From: Anaerobacillus arseniciselenatis
GTDB taxonomy: Bacteria; Bacillota; Bacilli; Bacillales; Anaerobacillaceae
Assembly (NCBI RefSeq): GCF_001865995.1
Contig: NZ_MLQQ01000005.1
Span: 1 to 64,000 of the forward strand
DNA length: 64,000 nt
Reading direction: 5' to 3'
Under the pieces are notes generated by a model. The model searched no databases and was not told the origin of the DNA. It worked only from the letters and a program-made list of their open reading frames with translations. Shown piece after piece: positions 1-7,751 of the stretch. Position 1 is the stretch's first letter; the number at the start of each line of letters is the position of its first letter. The translations under genes and the position numbers were made by a program.

Positions 1-324
1 CAGTGTGGCCGATCACCCTCTCAGGTCGGCTACGCATCGTCGCCTTGGTAAGCCGTTACCTTACCAACTAGCTAATGCGCCGCGGGCCCATCCCGTAGTG
101 TTAGGTAAACCCAACTTTTACTTTAGAACCATGAAGTTCCAAAGATTATCCGGTATTAGCTTCGGTTTCCCGAAGTTATCCCAGTCTACAGGGCAGGTTG
201 CCCACGTGTTACTCACCCGTCCGCCGCTAAGTTTTAAAAGCAAGCTTTTAAAACTCCGCTCGACTTGCATGTATTAGGCACGCCGCCAGCGTTCGTCCTG
301 AGCCAGGATCAAACTCTCCATAAA
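1..324 (-). rRNA. 16S ribosomal RNA, 5' part (runs off the window)
   Basis: Read on the minus strand, the segment begins with the universal bacterial 16S start (GAGTTTGATCCTGGCTCAG near 302-318) and continues with the typical domain I sequence ending in GAGGGTGATCGGCCACACTG at base 1. Only about 320 of roughly 1550 bases are inside the window. The 5' end is placed at about 324 by comparison with the usual TTTATNGGAGAG start of Bacillus 16S rRNA. The remaining rRNA operon lies beyond the left edge. Confidence 0.97.
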
Positions 325-400
325 AGTGTTTGATATAGCTCAAAAAAAATAAAAATTCATTGACGAGATATTACTATCTCTTTAATTCGCTTGGCTGTGT

Positions 401-420
401 GTTCAGTTTTCAAAGGACGA
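401..420 (-). promoter_or_regulatory. pre-16S leader motif (boxA-like)
   Basis: On the minus strand this reads TCGTCCTTTGAAAACTGAAC, the CTTTGAAAACTGAAC motif that recurs in Bacillus rRNA leaders and spacers and is associated with antitermination and rRNA processing. It lies in the 310-base leader between tRNA-Ile and 16S. Confidence 0.6.
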
Positions 421-514
421 TCAGGTAATTTAAAAGCTTCCATCGTTCACCTTATTTGGTTCCTCGACCTTTTTGCTTCTAAATTCCCTCGTTGTTTTTT
501 GCAACAAGAACTTT

Positions 515-543
515 ATTATATCAGAATAACTTTCTCGCGTCAA
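515..543 (-). promoter_or_regulatory. rRNA operon promoter P2
   Basis: Minus-strand TTGACG (538-543), 17-base spacer, TATAAT (515-520). A near-consensus sigma-A promoter about 190 bases before the 16S 5' end, as expected for the proximal rrn promoter. Confidence 0.8.
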
Positions 544-588
544 CAACATTTTTTTAAATTATTTTGTCACCATTTAAGCGACTTGATC

Positions 589-618
589 AGTATAACATCT
601 TTAAAATAAATAAGTCAA
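589..618 (-). promoter_or_regulatory. rRNA operon promoter P1
   Basis: Minus-strand TTGACT (613-618), 18-base spacer, TATACT (589-594). It lies directly after tRNA-Ile and about 74 bases upstream of P2, giving the tandem-promoter layout of Bacillus rrn operons. The 16S gene can therefore be transcribed independently of the tRNA cluster. Confidence 0.7.
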
Positions 619-634
619 CACTTTTATTTTAAGA

Positions 635-711
<77 letters not shown>

Positions 712-740
712 ATATAATATTGCTTGTCCAACAATAAACT

Positions 741-814
741 TGGAGCGGGTGATGAGAATCGAACTCACGACCAGAGCTTGGAAGGCTCTTGTTTTACCAC
801 TAAACTACACCCGC
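741..814 (-). tRNA. tRNA-Gly (TCC)
   Basis: Acceptor GCGGGTG/CACCCGC, anticodon loop CTTCCAA, encoded CCA; 74 bases. Confidence 0.95.
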
Positions 815-829
815 ATTTAATTACAACAA

Positions 830-906
830 TGGTCGGGAAGACAGGATTTGAACCTGCGACCCCCTGGTCCCAAACCAGGTGCTCTACCAAGCTGAGCCAC
901 TTCCCG
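830..906 (-). tRNA. tRNA-Pro (TGG)
   Basis: Acceptor CGGGAAG/CTTCCCG, anticodon loop TTTGGGA, encoded CCA; 77 bases. Confidence 0.95.
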
Positions 907-927
907 ATATAGTAATGAAATTAAGAG

Positions 928-1001
928 CGCGCCCTGAGAGATTCGAACTCCCGACCTTTTGATTCGTAGTCAAACACTCTATCCAGCTGAGCTAAGGGCG
1001 C
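928..1001 (-). tRNA. tRNA-Arg (ACG)
   Basis: Acceptor GCGCCCT/AGGGCGC, anticodon loop CTACGAA. It has a G discriminator followed by CTC, so CCA is not encoded and must be added after transcription; the other ten tRNAs here encode CCA. Confidence 0.93.
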
Positions 1002-1012
1002 ATGTTGTATCT

Positions 1013-1098
1013 TGGTGCGGCCGAGAGGACTCGAACCTCCACGGGGTAACCCCCACTAGCCCCTCAAGCTAGCGCGTCTGCCATTCCGCCACGACCGC
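1013..1098 (-). tRNA. tRNA-Leu (GAG)
   Basis: Class II tRNA with long variable arm, acceptor GCGGTCG/CGGCCGC, anticodon loop TTGAGGG between CTAGC/GCTAG stems, encoded CCA; 86 bases. Confidence 0.93.
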
Positions 1099-1151
1099 AT
1101 TATATAAACAGTAGACAATGAAGACCTCAAAAAACTTTTGAAAATAAAAAA

Positions 1152-1235
1152 TGGTGCGGGTGAAGGGACTCGAACCCCCACGTCAAAGACACTAGATCCT
1201 AAGTCTAGCGCGTCTGCCAATTCCGCCACACCCGC
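1152..1235 (-). tRNA. tRNA-Leu (TAG)
   Basis: Class II tRNA, acceptor GCGGGTG/CACCCGC, anticodon loop CTTAGGA, encoded CCA; 84 bases. Confidence 0.94.
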
Positions 1236-1252
1236 ATTTTTTATTGTATATA

Positions 1253-1328
1253 TGGCGGACCCGACCGGGGTCGAACCGGCGATCTCCTGCGTGACAGGCA
1301 GGCATGTTAACCACTACACCACGGGTCC
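1253..1328 (-). tRNA. tRNA-Asp (GTC)
   Basis: Acceptor GGACCCG/CGGGTCC with G discriminator and encoded CCA; anticodon loop CTGTCAC; 76 bases. Two further flanking bases also pair, but the G-CCA end fixes the boundaries. Confidence 0.94.
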
Positions 1329-1338
1329 GCATATTTAA

Positions 1339-1414
1339 TGGTGGAGGATGACGGGATCGAACCGCCGACCCCCTGCTTGTAAGGCAGGTGCTCTCCCAGC
1401 TGAGCTAATCCTCC
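1339..1414 (-). tRNA. tRNA-Val (TAC)
   Basis: Acceptor GGAGGAT/ATCCTCC, anticodon loop CTTACAA, encoded CCA; 76 bases. Confidence 0.95.
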
Positions 1415-1474
1415 ATTTTACACTTATGAGTATTGCGTCACTTTCTTTTCAAATCTACTTAATGAAAATTTAAG

Positions 1475-1549
1475 TGGTGACCCGTACGGGATTCGAACCC
1501 GTGTTACCGCCGTGAAAGGGCGGTGTCTTAACCACTTGACCAACGGGCC
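1475..1549 (-). tRNA. tRNA-Glu (TTC)
   Basis: Acceptor GGCCCGT/ACGGGTC (one G-T pair), anticodon loop CTTTCAC, encoded CCA; 75 bases. Confidence 0.95.
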
Positions 1550-1557
1550 AAAATAAA

Positions 1558-1648
1558 TGGCGGAGAAGGAGGGATTTGAACCCTCGCGCCGCTTACACGA
1601 CCTATACCCTTAGCAGGGGCACCTCTTCAGCCACTTGAGTACTTCTCC
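1558..1648 (-). tRNA. tRNA-Ser (GCT)
   Basis: Class II tRNA with long variable arm, acceptor GGAGAAG/CTTCTCC, anticodon loop CTGCTAA, encoded CCA; 91 bases. Confidence 0.94.
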
Positions 1649-1653
1649 AAAAT

Positions 1654-1728
1654 TGGCTCCACAGGTAGGACTCGAACCTACGACCGATCGGTTAACAGCC
1701 GATTGCTCTACCACTGAGCTACTGTGGA
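1654..1728 (-). tRNA. tRNA-Asn (GTT)
   Basis: Acceptor TCCACAG/CTGTGGA, anticodon loop CTGTTAA, encoded CCA; 75 bases. First tRNA of the transcript. Confidence 0.95.
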
Positions 1729-1750
1729 ATATTCTGTTTCGACTTAGATA

Positions 1751-1779
1751 AGTCTAACTTGTTTTATTAATTTTGTCAA
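1751..1779 (-). promoter_or_regulatory. promoter of the tRNA cluster
   Basis: Minus-strand TTGACA (1774-1779), 17-base spacer, TAGACT (1751-1756). The predicted start falls about 15 bases before tRNA-Asn, so this is the likely sigma-A promoter for the eleven-tRNA transcript. Confidence 0.75.
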
Positions 1780-1864
1780 TAAGTTTTTCAGCCTCGAAAT
1801 TTAGCAACATTGTGCTCAACTCGTTTTGGCGACTTTTATAATTTAACACATCCATTTTTCAGAG

Positions 1865-2332
1865 TCAACTTTTTTTGAGAGTTTTCACTTTCCTTATTTT
1901 CCCTTTACACTTACCACAAACATATCTGTTCGTATCAATAGCTCTTTTCCTATTAAACTGTGTACCACACGAAGTACAACTATATACATGTAATGTTTTA
2001 CTTTCTCGCCTTTGGCCCGGAATAACATCACAGTATTTCGTGCCACCTACTTTGGCCAATAGTTGTTGAAAGTCTTTATCTATATGACGATACCCACGTT
2101 TTTGAATATGAAGATGGTAATGACATAATTCATGCTTAACAATGCCGACCAAAGCATCAACACCGTGATAGTGTAATTGCTTGGGGTTAATCTCTATATC
2201 ATGAGAGCCCAGCAAGTACCTCCCCCCAGTAGTTCTTAGCCTGCCATTAAATTTAGCATTATGTTTAAAGGGTAAGTTAAAGAAGTTTAACGAAATTTCT
2301 TCAACTAGTTTTTGTAATTCGTGATCCTTCAT
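1865..2332 (-). CDS. SprT family zinc metalloprotein (YdcK-like)
   Basis: A 155-residue SprT-like protein. The zinc motif HELCH is at residues 67-71 with further histidines at 73 and 75. A C-terminal zinc ribbon is formed by C119-x2-C122 and C139-x2-C142. SprT-like proteins have a metallopeptidase fold; the bacterial role is not settled. The start is the internal ATG at 2332: AAGGAG lies 10 bases before it, while the frame also stays open for ten more codons upstream without a better site. In B. subtilis the homologue ydcK sits in the same place next to cmpA and ydcI (tex), so the family call also rests on gene order. Confidence 0.9.
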   Translation of the reverse strand: MKDHELQKLVEEISLNFFNLPFKHNAKFNGRLRTTGGRYLLGSHDIEINPKQLHYHGVDALVGIVKHELCHYHLHIQKRGYRHIDKDFQQLLAKVGGTKYCDVIPGQRRESKTLHVYSCTSCGTQFNRKRAIDTNRYVCGKCKGKIRKVKTLKKS

Positions 2333-2362
2333 AAAAATAGATCTCCTTATTTTTGCTTTCAA

Positions 2363-2701
2363 TTATTGAATTTACATTATGCAATATCAGTACCTCTATC
2401 AGAACCTCTTAGCTATACAGTGTATTACTAACCAAAATACTTTTTCTCTTTAACTTGTAAAGCATAACCAATAACTTATAAAAAACGTTCAACAATGACA
2501 ACCATTCCTTCATATACTAATCATACTAACACAATTATATTTTTCTATAAAAGCTAAAACACTCTACTTAACTAACCCTAACATCTCGAACATTTAACCT
2601 CAAAAATCCGAAACAAATTCCAAAAATCAAAAACAATAACCGAAGCGTTGGATTATTAATTAAAAAATCAAACCATACCAAAGAAGAAAGGGGGACTTCC
2701 G
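2363..2701. other. intergenic region between sprT-like gene and cmpA
   Basis: A 339-base AT-rich divergent intergenic region. It must carry the promoters of both flanking genes, but I see no confident promoter, repeat or RNA structure. Confidence 0.4.
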
Positions 2702-2842
2702 ATGCCTGACTGGCTGCAAAAACAACTTAAAAATGCTTTTCGCGAGAAAAACCTACACCAAATTCGTCTTTTAAATCAATGCTGGTACTACTATTATCGG
2801 AGGTATGAACCAGAAGAGGTTTCAAAAAAACGAACAAAATAA
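2702..2842 (+). CDS. cmpA: cortex morphogenetic protein CmpA
   Basis: A 46-residue protein beginning MPDWLQKQLKNAF and carrying the IRLLNQCWYYYY core that matches the QIKLLNQCWFFY region of B. subtilis CmpA. In B. subtilis CmpA is made early in sporulation and takes part, with ClpXP, in quality control of spore envelope assembly by acting on SpoIVA. The ribosome binding site GAAAGGGGG lies 8 bases before the ATG. The protein is longer than the 37-residue B. subtilis form, with extra EPEEVSKKRTK residues at the C-terminus. Its position between sprT and tex matches B. subtilis. Confidence 0.9.
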   Translation: MPDWLQKQLKNAFREKNLHQIRLLNQCWYYYYRRYEPEEVSKKRTK

Positions 2843-2872
2843 ATACACACAAAATTGCTTTATAACTAAAGC

Positions 2873-2908
2873 GCCCGTGACTATACATCACAAAGTGAAG
2901 TCACGGGC
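2873..2908. terminator. hairpin between convergent cmpA and tex
   Basis: Perfect 10-bp stem GCCCGTGACT/AGTCACGGGC with a 16-base loop. No strong T-run follows on either strand, so termination is plausible but not certain. Confidence 0.55.
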
Positions 2909-2926
2909 AATTACAACCAATTAACG

Positions 2927-5104
2927 TTATGATAATTGCTTTTCTGGTTGAAGCATGGTTAAAGCAATTCGCTGCTTTTTAATATCAACGGAATCTACCC
3001 AAACTGTTACAACATCTCCCACTGAAACGACTTCCATCGGATGTTTAACAAAACGATTTGTTAGTTTCGAAATATGGACAAGTCCGTCTTGCTTAACCCC
3101 GATATCGACAAATGCCCCAAAGTCGACAACATTACGGATTGTCCCTTGAAGTTCCATTCCAGTTTGTAAATCTTCTAACTGTAATACATCTTTTTTCAGT
3201 AATGGCGTTGCCACTTCATCACGCGGGTCACGTCTAGGACGGATAAGGGCGTCAATAATATCTTGCAATGTCGGCACCCCGATTCCTAACTCCTCGGCCA
3301 TTTCCCGTACATTCAATTGTTTTAGCTTTTCACTTAACTCATCTGAACCGATCTGTTCTGTAGATGCTCCTACTTCCTTTAATATCTTTTTCGTTTCTTT
3401 GTAGCTTTCAGGGTGAATTCCAGTTTGGTCTAATGGTTCAGCACCATCTATTACTCTTAAGAAACCGATACATTGCTCATACGTTTTTGCACCTAAGCGT
3501 GGAATTTTCTTTAGTTGCGATCGATTTGAAAACTTCCCTTCCTCTTCACGTTTCTTCACTATATTATTAGCAACCGTCTTAGATAATCCTGAAACATATT
3601 GTAAAAGCGAACTTGACGCCGTATTTACATTCACACCTACTTGGTTTACAACAGTCTCAACGACAAATGTTAATTGATCATTCAGTTTCGATTGAGTCAC
3701 ATCATGTTGGTATTGCCCTACCCCTACCGATTTCGGATCAATCTTCACTAATTCTGCCAAAGGATCTTGTAACCTTCTTGCAATCGAAATTGCACTGCGC
3801 TCTTCAACTTGTAAGTCAGGGAATTCTTCTCTCCCTAATGGCGAAGCAGAATATACACTCGCTCCCGCTTCATTAACAATTAAGTAATAAACTTCTTTTT
3901 CTACTTCTTTAATTACATTCGCTATGAATTGTTCTGTTTCCCTTGATGCCGTGCCATTTCCGACCGCTACTACTTCAATGTCAAATTTCTTAATTAATTC
4001 AAGGACGGCCTGCTTCCCTTTTTCAATTTCATTTTTCGGTGGAGTAGGATAAATCACGGCTATGTGAAGAACTTTCCCTGTTTCATCTACGACCGCTAAC
4101 TTACAACCTGTTCGATAAGCAGGGTCTACTCCTAATACTACTCTTCCTTTTAAAGGCGGTTGTAACAATAAATTTCGTAGGTTTTCTGAAAAAATATGTA
4201 TTGCTTGGTCCTCTGCTTTTTCCGATAGTTCCTTACGAATTTCACGTTCAATCGAAGGTTCAATTAGCCGTTTATAACTGTCACCCACTGCCTCTTCAAT
4301 ATGAGAAGTTACCGGTGAACTTGACTGTTTAATATACTTTCTGCCAATAAGACTAATAATTTTGTCTAATGGAGGTAACAGAGAAACTTTTATTACCCCT
4401 TCTTTTTCTCCACGATTAAGCGCTAAAATTCGATGAGGAACGATCTTTCCAACGTGTTCTTCATATTCGTAATACATTTCAAAGACGCCTTTTTCATCTT
4501 TTTCTTTATCTTTAACTGAAGATGAGAGCCTACCTTCTTTAAACGTCATATGACGAACTTTTTGGCGAATTTCAGGGTCATCAGAAATCCATTCTGCAAT
4601 TATATCTTTCGCACCTGAAAGCGCATCTTCAACTGAATTTACTTCTTTTTCTTCGGAGATATATTCACTAGCTACTTTCTCAACATCCCCCTCACTCGGA
4701 AATGAGATCAACCATTGCGCTAAAGGCTCTAGCCCTTTTTCCTTAGCTACAGTAGCACGAGTTCGGCGCTTTTGTTTATACGGCCGGTATAAATCTTCCA
4801 CTTCTTGAAGCTTTGTTGCTTTTAAAATTTTGCCGTGAAGTTCTTCTGTTAGCTTATCTTGCTCTTGTATAAGACGAACAACTTCTTCTTTTCTCGTTTC
4901 TAAATTGTTTATGTATGTCCATCTGTCGACGATCGTTCTAATTTGCACTTCATCGAGAGAGCCCGTTAACTCTTTTCGGTACCTCGCAATGAACGGAACC
5001 GTATTTCCTTCTTCAATTAATGAAACAACATTTTGAATAACTTTACTCGAAAAAGATGTTTCTTTACTAAGTAGCTGTAACATACTTTGTCTTTTCTCTT
5101 CCAT
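2927..5104 (-). CDS. tex: Tex family RNA-binding protein (YdcI)
   Basis: A 725-residue cytoplasmic protein with full-length Tex architecture. The N-terminal helical part includes the conserved GNTVPFIARYRKE block near residue 33. A YqgF/RNase H-like fold starts at VLGVDPAYRTGCK (about 320-450). A helix-hairpin-helix region follows (about 495-565), and an S1 RNA-binding domain closes the protein (about 648-720, GTIRNVVDFGAFVDIGV). Tex proteins bind nucleic acid and affect transcription in other bacteria; the Bacillus role is poorly defined. The start ATG at 5104 gives an N-terminus that aligns with YdcI; GGAAG lies about 14 bases upstream, so the start is moderately secure. Confidence 0.95.
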   Translation of the reverse strand: MEEKRQSMLQLLSKETSFSSKVIQNVVSLIEEGNTVPFIARYRKELTGSLDEVQIRTIVDRWTYINNLETRKEEVVRLIQEQDKLTEELHGKILKATKLQEVEDLYRPYKQKRRTRATVAKEKGLEPLAQWLISFPSEGDVEKVASEYISEEKEVNSVEDALSGAKDIIAEWISDDPEIRQKVRHMTFKEGRLSSSVKDKEKDEKGVFEMYYEYEEHVGKIVPHRILALNRGEKEGVIKVSLLPPLDKIISLIGRKYIKQSSSPVTSHIEEAVGDSYKRLIEPSIEREIRKELSEKAEDQAIHIFSENLRNLLLQPPLKGRVVLGVDPAYRTGCKLAVVDETGKVLHIAVIYPTPPKNEIEKGKQAVLELIKKFDIEVVAVGNGTASRETEQFIANVIKEVEKEVYYLIVNEAGASVYSASPLGREEFPDLQVEERSAISIARRLQDPLAELVKIDPKSVGVGQYQHDVTQSKLNDQLTFVVETVVNQVGVNVNTASSSLLQYVSGLSKTVANNIVKKREEEGKFSNRSQLKKIPRLGAKTYEQCIGFLRVIDGAEPLDQTGIHPESYKETKKILKEVGASTEQIGSDELSEKLKQLNVREMAEELGIGVPTLQDIIDALIRPRRDPRDEVATPLLKKDVLQLEDLQTGMELQGTIRNVVDFGAFVDIGVKQDGLVHISKLTNRFVKHPMEVVSVGDVVTVWVDSVDIKKQRIALTMLQPEKQLS

Positions 5105-5527
5105 TTAACAAACACCATCTTCCTTCAATATCTATGAAAAGTGTAAACACAACTATAAGAATTAAAACCCCTTTAGGTACGACACTTTCCCTTATAAAAC
5201 TTTAAGCACGGTATCTATTTTATAGTTTCTTACAGTAAAAATAAAGACGACTTACTAATAAGCCGTCTTACATACAAAACCATGGTGACGATTTACTCGT
5301 CTCAATCTAATATGGAAAAGGCGGATGATTTCCTTCTCTTCGCGGTGAAGCTACTGACCTCAATCACATCATGTCACGCTTCTTAGCATAGGCATCGTGA
5401 GGCTTTGCGACGAGTACACGCAGGAGCAACTTCTGGCGAATCTCAGAAGCTCGTTCACGAAATCATCCACATTTTTTCATACAAAACCGTCAAGACAATG
5501 CATTAGCACATCTTTGTTTGAGTATTT
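5105..5527. other. tex-rsbX intergenic region
   Basis: This 423-base gap holds the tex promoter region and one long-form copy of the hairpin repeat (5323-5468) with its flanking ACATACAAAACC boxes at about 5271 and 5480. No gene was found in it. Confidence 0.6.
5323..5468. repeat. long-form hairpin repeat, copy 1
   Basis: Ends form a perfect 10-bp inverted repeat, GGATGATTTC (5323-5332) and GAAATCATCC (5459-5468). The interior contains GAAGCTACTGACCTCAATCA and GCTTTGCGACGAGTA, shared with the copy at 48854. Read on the minus strand the outer parts match the short units at 42.4-42.6 kb, with about 70 extra bases in the middle. Confidence 0.8.
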
Positions 5528-6133
5528 CTAATCTAAAATATCTCCGACCAAAAAGGTGATATCGTCTTCTTTTAGCGTTGCTCTTTCTTTCACAAAGTCA
5601 ATTACACGTGAAACCGGAACTTCTTTAGCAATTACATCATGCAATGAGGTAGGTAATTCAATACCATCAGTAAAAAGAACAAACCTCATTCCCTTATCAT
5701 AGGGAATGCACTGGGTAGTAAATGATGATTTCCTCCCGCAAAGAAAACCTCGCTTCGGTATCGTCCTAGTCAAAATGCCGTTAGTTGTATAAAAAATACA
5801 ATTAATATTCCCCGTATTACTATAAATAATTTCTTTATTAATAAAATCAACTTTTACAATCGACAGCACGACGCCTCGTTTATTTAGTAACAATTCATTA
5901 CAGCGATCCATTAAAAAAACAAGTGGCTCATGATGATTTTCTCTAATATATGAAATCACTAATTGTGAAGCATTATGCGCTAATTGACCACTACCGAGAC
6001 CATCCGAAATTGCACAAATAAAGTATTCATCTGTTTCAATACAAAAAAAGGCATCTCCACACCAAGCATTATTGTTTTTTGCTTCTTGAAAGGAAGCAAT
6101 TTCTACATAATTATATAGTTTTGATTCAATCAT
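5528..6133 (-). CDS. rsbX: RsbX, PP2C-type phosphatase of the sigma-B pathway
   Basis: A 201-residue PP2C-fold phosphatase. Visible metal-binding motifs are GDAFF near residue 26, SDGLGSG at 43-49 and FTDGIE in the C-terminal half. In B. subtilis RsbX dephosphorylates the stressosome proteins RsbS and RsbR and so resets the stress signal. It is the last gene of the operon, starting one base after the sigB stop codon, the same order as in B. subtilis. GGAG lies about 9 bases before the ATG. Confidence 0.93.
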   Translation of the reverse strand: MIESKLYNYVEIASFQEAKNNNAWCGDAFFCIETDEYFICAISDGLGSGQLAHNASQLVISYIRENHHEPLVFLMDRCNELLLNKRGVVLSIVKVDFINKEIIYSNTGNINCIFYTTNGILTRTIPKRGFLCGRKSSFTTQCIPYDKGMRFVLFTDGIELPTSLHDVIAKEVPVSRVIDFVKERATLKEDDITFLVGDILD

Positions 6134-6134
6134 A

Positions 6135-6920
6135 TCATAAACACTCCGAAGACTTTACCGGTAACGATTCTTTTAGTTTTTCTAAAGCTTTTCTTTGTAA
6201 GCGTGAGACGTGCATTTGCGAAATCCCCAGTTTTTCACCGGTTTCCTTTTGGCTTAGCTCTTCATAGAAAGTACAATATAAGATTTGTTTTTCCCTGTCT
6301 GTTAATACCGAAAATGCTTTTTCAATTAACAGTTGCTGATCTGTCTTTTCATACCCCGTGTCAGTGGCGCCAACTAAATCTAATAATGTTACCGCTCCAC
6401 CTTCTTGATCAGCTTCAATTGAACGATCTACAGATAGAGCCTGATAGCTTTTCGACATCTCCATCGTCTCTAACACTTCTTCTTCAGACACACCCAAAAA
6501 ACTTGCAATCTCAGCTACTTTTGGGGAGCGTTGTAATTCCGTCGTTAATTTCTCTACAGCATTTTTAATTTTAGGTCCAAGTTCTTTTATTCTCCTCGGA
6601 ACATGAACACTCCACGTTTTATCTCGTAAATATCTTTTTATTTCTCCGATAATTGTCGGCACTGCATAAGATTCAAAACTTCTCCCAAATGTCGGATCAA
6701 ACCTTCTTAATGCCGCTAAAAGCCCAATCATTCCTACTTGGATTAAATCATCATCATACTCTCTACCTTTGGAAAACTTTTTAGCTAACGTATGGACTAA
6801 ACCTTCGTATTTTTTTACAAGTTGCGTTTGAACCTCTTCCGATTTCGTTTGTTGAAATTCAATAATTAAATCTTCTACACTATTGTCGATCAGTGGTTGT
6901 TGCTGAGATCCCTCCGGCAT
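6135..6920 (-). CDS. sigB: general stress sigma factor SigB
   Basis: A sigma-70 family protein of the SigB/SigF group, 261 residues. Region 2 is seen in DDDLIQVGMIGLLAALRRFD and the very conserved RDKTWSVHVPRRIKELGP. The region 4 helix-turn-helix is SQKETGEKLGISQMHVSRLQ near the C-terminus. It directs RNA polymerase to general stress promoters (GTTTAA/GGGTAT). The start is placed at the ATG at 6920 behind GAGGTGAGGTGG; an upstream GTG at 6935 is also in frame. It overlaps rsbW by about 40 bases, as in B. subtilis, which suggests translational coupling of the sigma factor to its antagonist. Confidence 0.96.
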   Translation of the reverse strand: MPEGSQQQPLIDNSVEDLIIEFQQTKSEEVQTQLVKKYEGLVHTLAKKFSKGREYDDDLIQVGMIGLLAALRRFDPTFGRSFESYAVPTIIGEIKRYLRDKTWSVHVPRRIKELGPKIKNAVEKLTTELQRSPKVAEIASFLGVSEEEVLETMEMSKSYQALSVDRSIEADQEGGAVTLLDLVGATDTGYEKTDQQLLIEKAFSVLTDREKQILYCTFYEELSQKETGEKLGISQMHVSRLQRKALEKLKESLPVKSSECL

Positions 6921-7368
6921 TCTGTTCCACCTCACCTCTTTGTAGAAACTTCGTCATAATGATGATCACGCCATTATCATTATTTATTTCTACCTTATCC
7001 ATTAATGTATCAATGAGAAATAATCCTAGACCACCCTCTTTTAACTGAGTCACAGGTTTATCCGTGCTAATAGGGCCTACATTATCCTTTAACACATCAA
7101 CAGACGCACTTTGTCCACGGTCTGCAACCATAACCTCTAACCGATCTTCATAAACACCACAACCAATCGTCATTTGACCTTCCTCAGCCTCATAGGCGTG
7201 GTTGACTACATTCGTACACGCTTCGACAACTGCAATTTTGATGTCTTCAATGTCATCATACGTGTACCCTAATCGATTAGCGATCCCAGATATCGTTAAG
7301 CGAATAACACCAACATATTCAGGTTTTGCCGGTACTTTCATCTCAATAAAATCCGATGTTTGATTCAC
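6880..7368 (-). CDS. rsbW: RsbW, anti-sigma-B factor and serine kinase
   Basis: A 162-residue GHKL-fold protein. The N-box is EACTNVVNHAY near residue 50 and a glycine-rich ATP-lid motif LKEGGLGLFLI is near residue 112. RsbW binds SigB to hold it inactive and phosphorylates RsbV. The start is GTG, and its GTGA overlaps the rsbV TGA stop, so translation is coupled. RsbV, RsbW and SigB form the partner-switching core. Confidence 0.95.
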   Translation of the reverse strand: MNQTSDFIEMKVPAKPEYVGVIRLTISGIANRLGYTYDDIEDIKIAVVEACTNVVNHAYEAEEGQMTIGCGVYEDRLEVMVADRGQSASVDVLKDNVGPISTDKPVTQLKEGGLGLFLIDTLMDKVEINNDNGVIIIMTKFLQRGEVEQNAGGISATTTDRQ

Positions 7369-7697
7369 TTCGCTTCCTCCCTCTCACTATCTTCGATGTC
7401 AATAATTTCATCCAACCCAGTAATATTAAAAAGTCTTCTAACTCGCTCAGCCATCCCAGTCAGTTTCATAGAACTTTCATGGTTATGTGTTGATTTTAAA
7501 GCGCCAATAAAAATCCCTAAACCAGTACTGTCAATATAATTAACATCGGAAAAATTGACGATCACTTCATTCCCTTTTTGCGCCGTTAAAGGAAGTAAAG
7601 TCTGTTTAAGTTTTTCGGATGTATAAACATCAATTTCTCCTTGAAGAAACAAATATTCTTTTCCTTCTTTTTCAATGTGATTAATTTCTAAATTCAT
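7365..7697 (-). CDS. rsbV: RsbV, anti-anti-sigma factor
   Basis: A 110-residue STAS-domain protein. The phosphoacceptor serine lies in NYIDSTGLGIF; dephosphorylated RsbV sequesters RsbW and frees SigB. The ATG at 7697 is chosen because AGGAGG sits 7 bases before it. An ATG 15 bases upstream is in frame but overlaps the Shine-Dalgarno sequence and is unlikely to be used. Confidence 0.95.
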   Translation of the reverse strand: MNLEINHIEKEGKEYLFLQGEIDVYTSEKLKQTLLPLTAQKGNEVIVNFSDVNYIDSTGLGIFIGALKSTHNHESSMKLTGMAERVRRLFNITGLDEIIDIEDSEREEAK

Positions 7698-7725
7698 TAT
7701 TACCCTCCTCATTCACACTTTTTAT

Positions 7726-7751
7726 ATACCACAAGGTTTAATGTTTTAAAC
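7726..7751 (-). promoter_or_regulatory. sigma-B promoter before rsbV
   Basis: Minus-strand GTTTAA (7746-7751), 14-base spacer, TGGTAT (7726-7731). This fits the sigma-B consensus GTTTAA-N12-14-GGGTAT in all but one base. It overlaps the rsbU stop codon, the same place as the autoregulatory sigma-B promoter of B. subtilis, and should amplify rsbV-rsbW-sigB-rsbX under stress. Confidence 0.85.

Noticed and set aside
724..1338. Short open frames on the plus strand across the tRNA genes
   Set aside because: They are antisense to clear cloverleaf tRNAs and encode the usual tRNA-derived artefact peptides.
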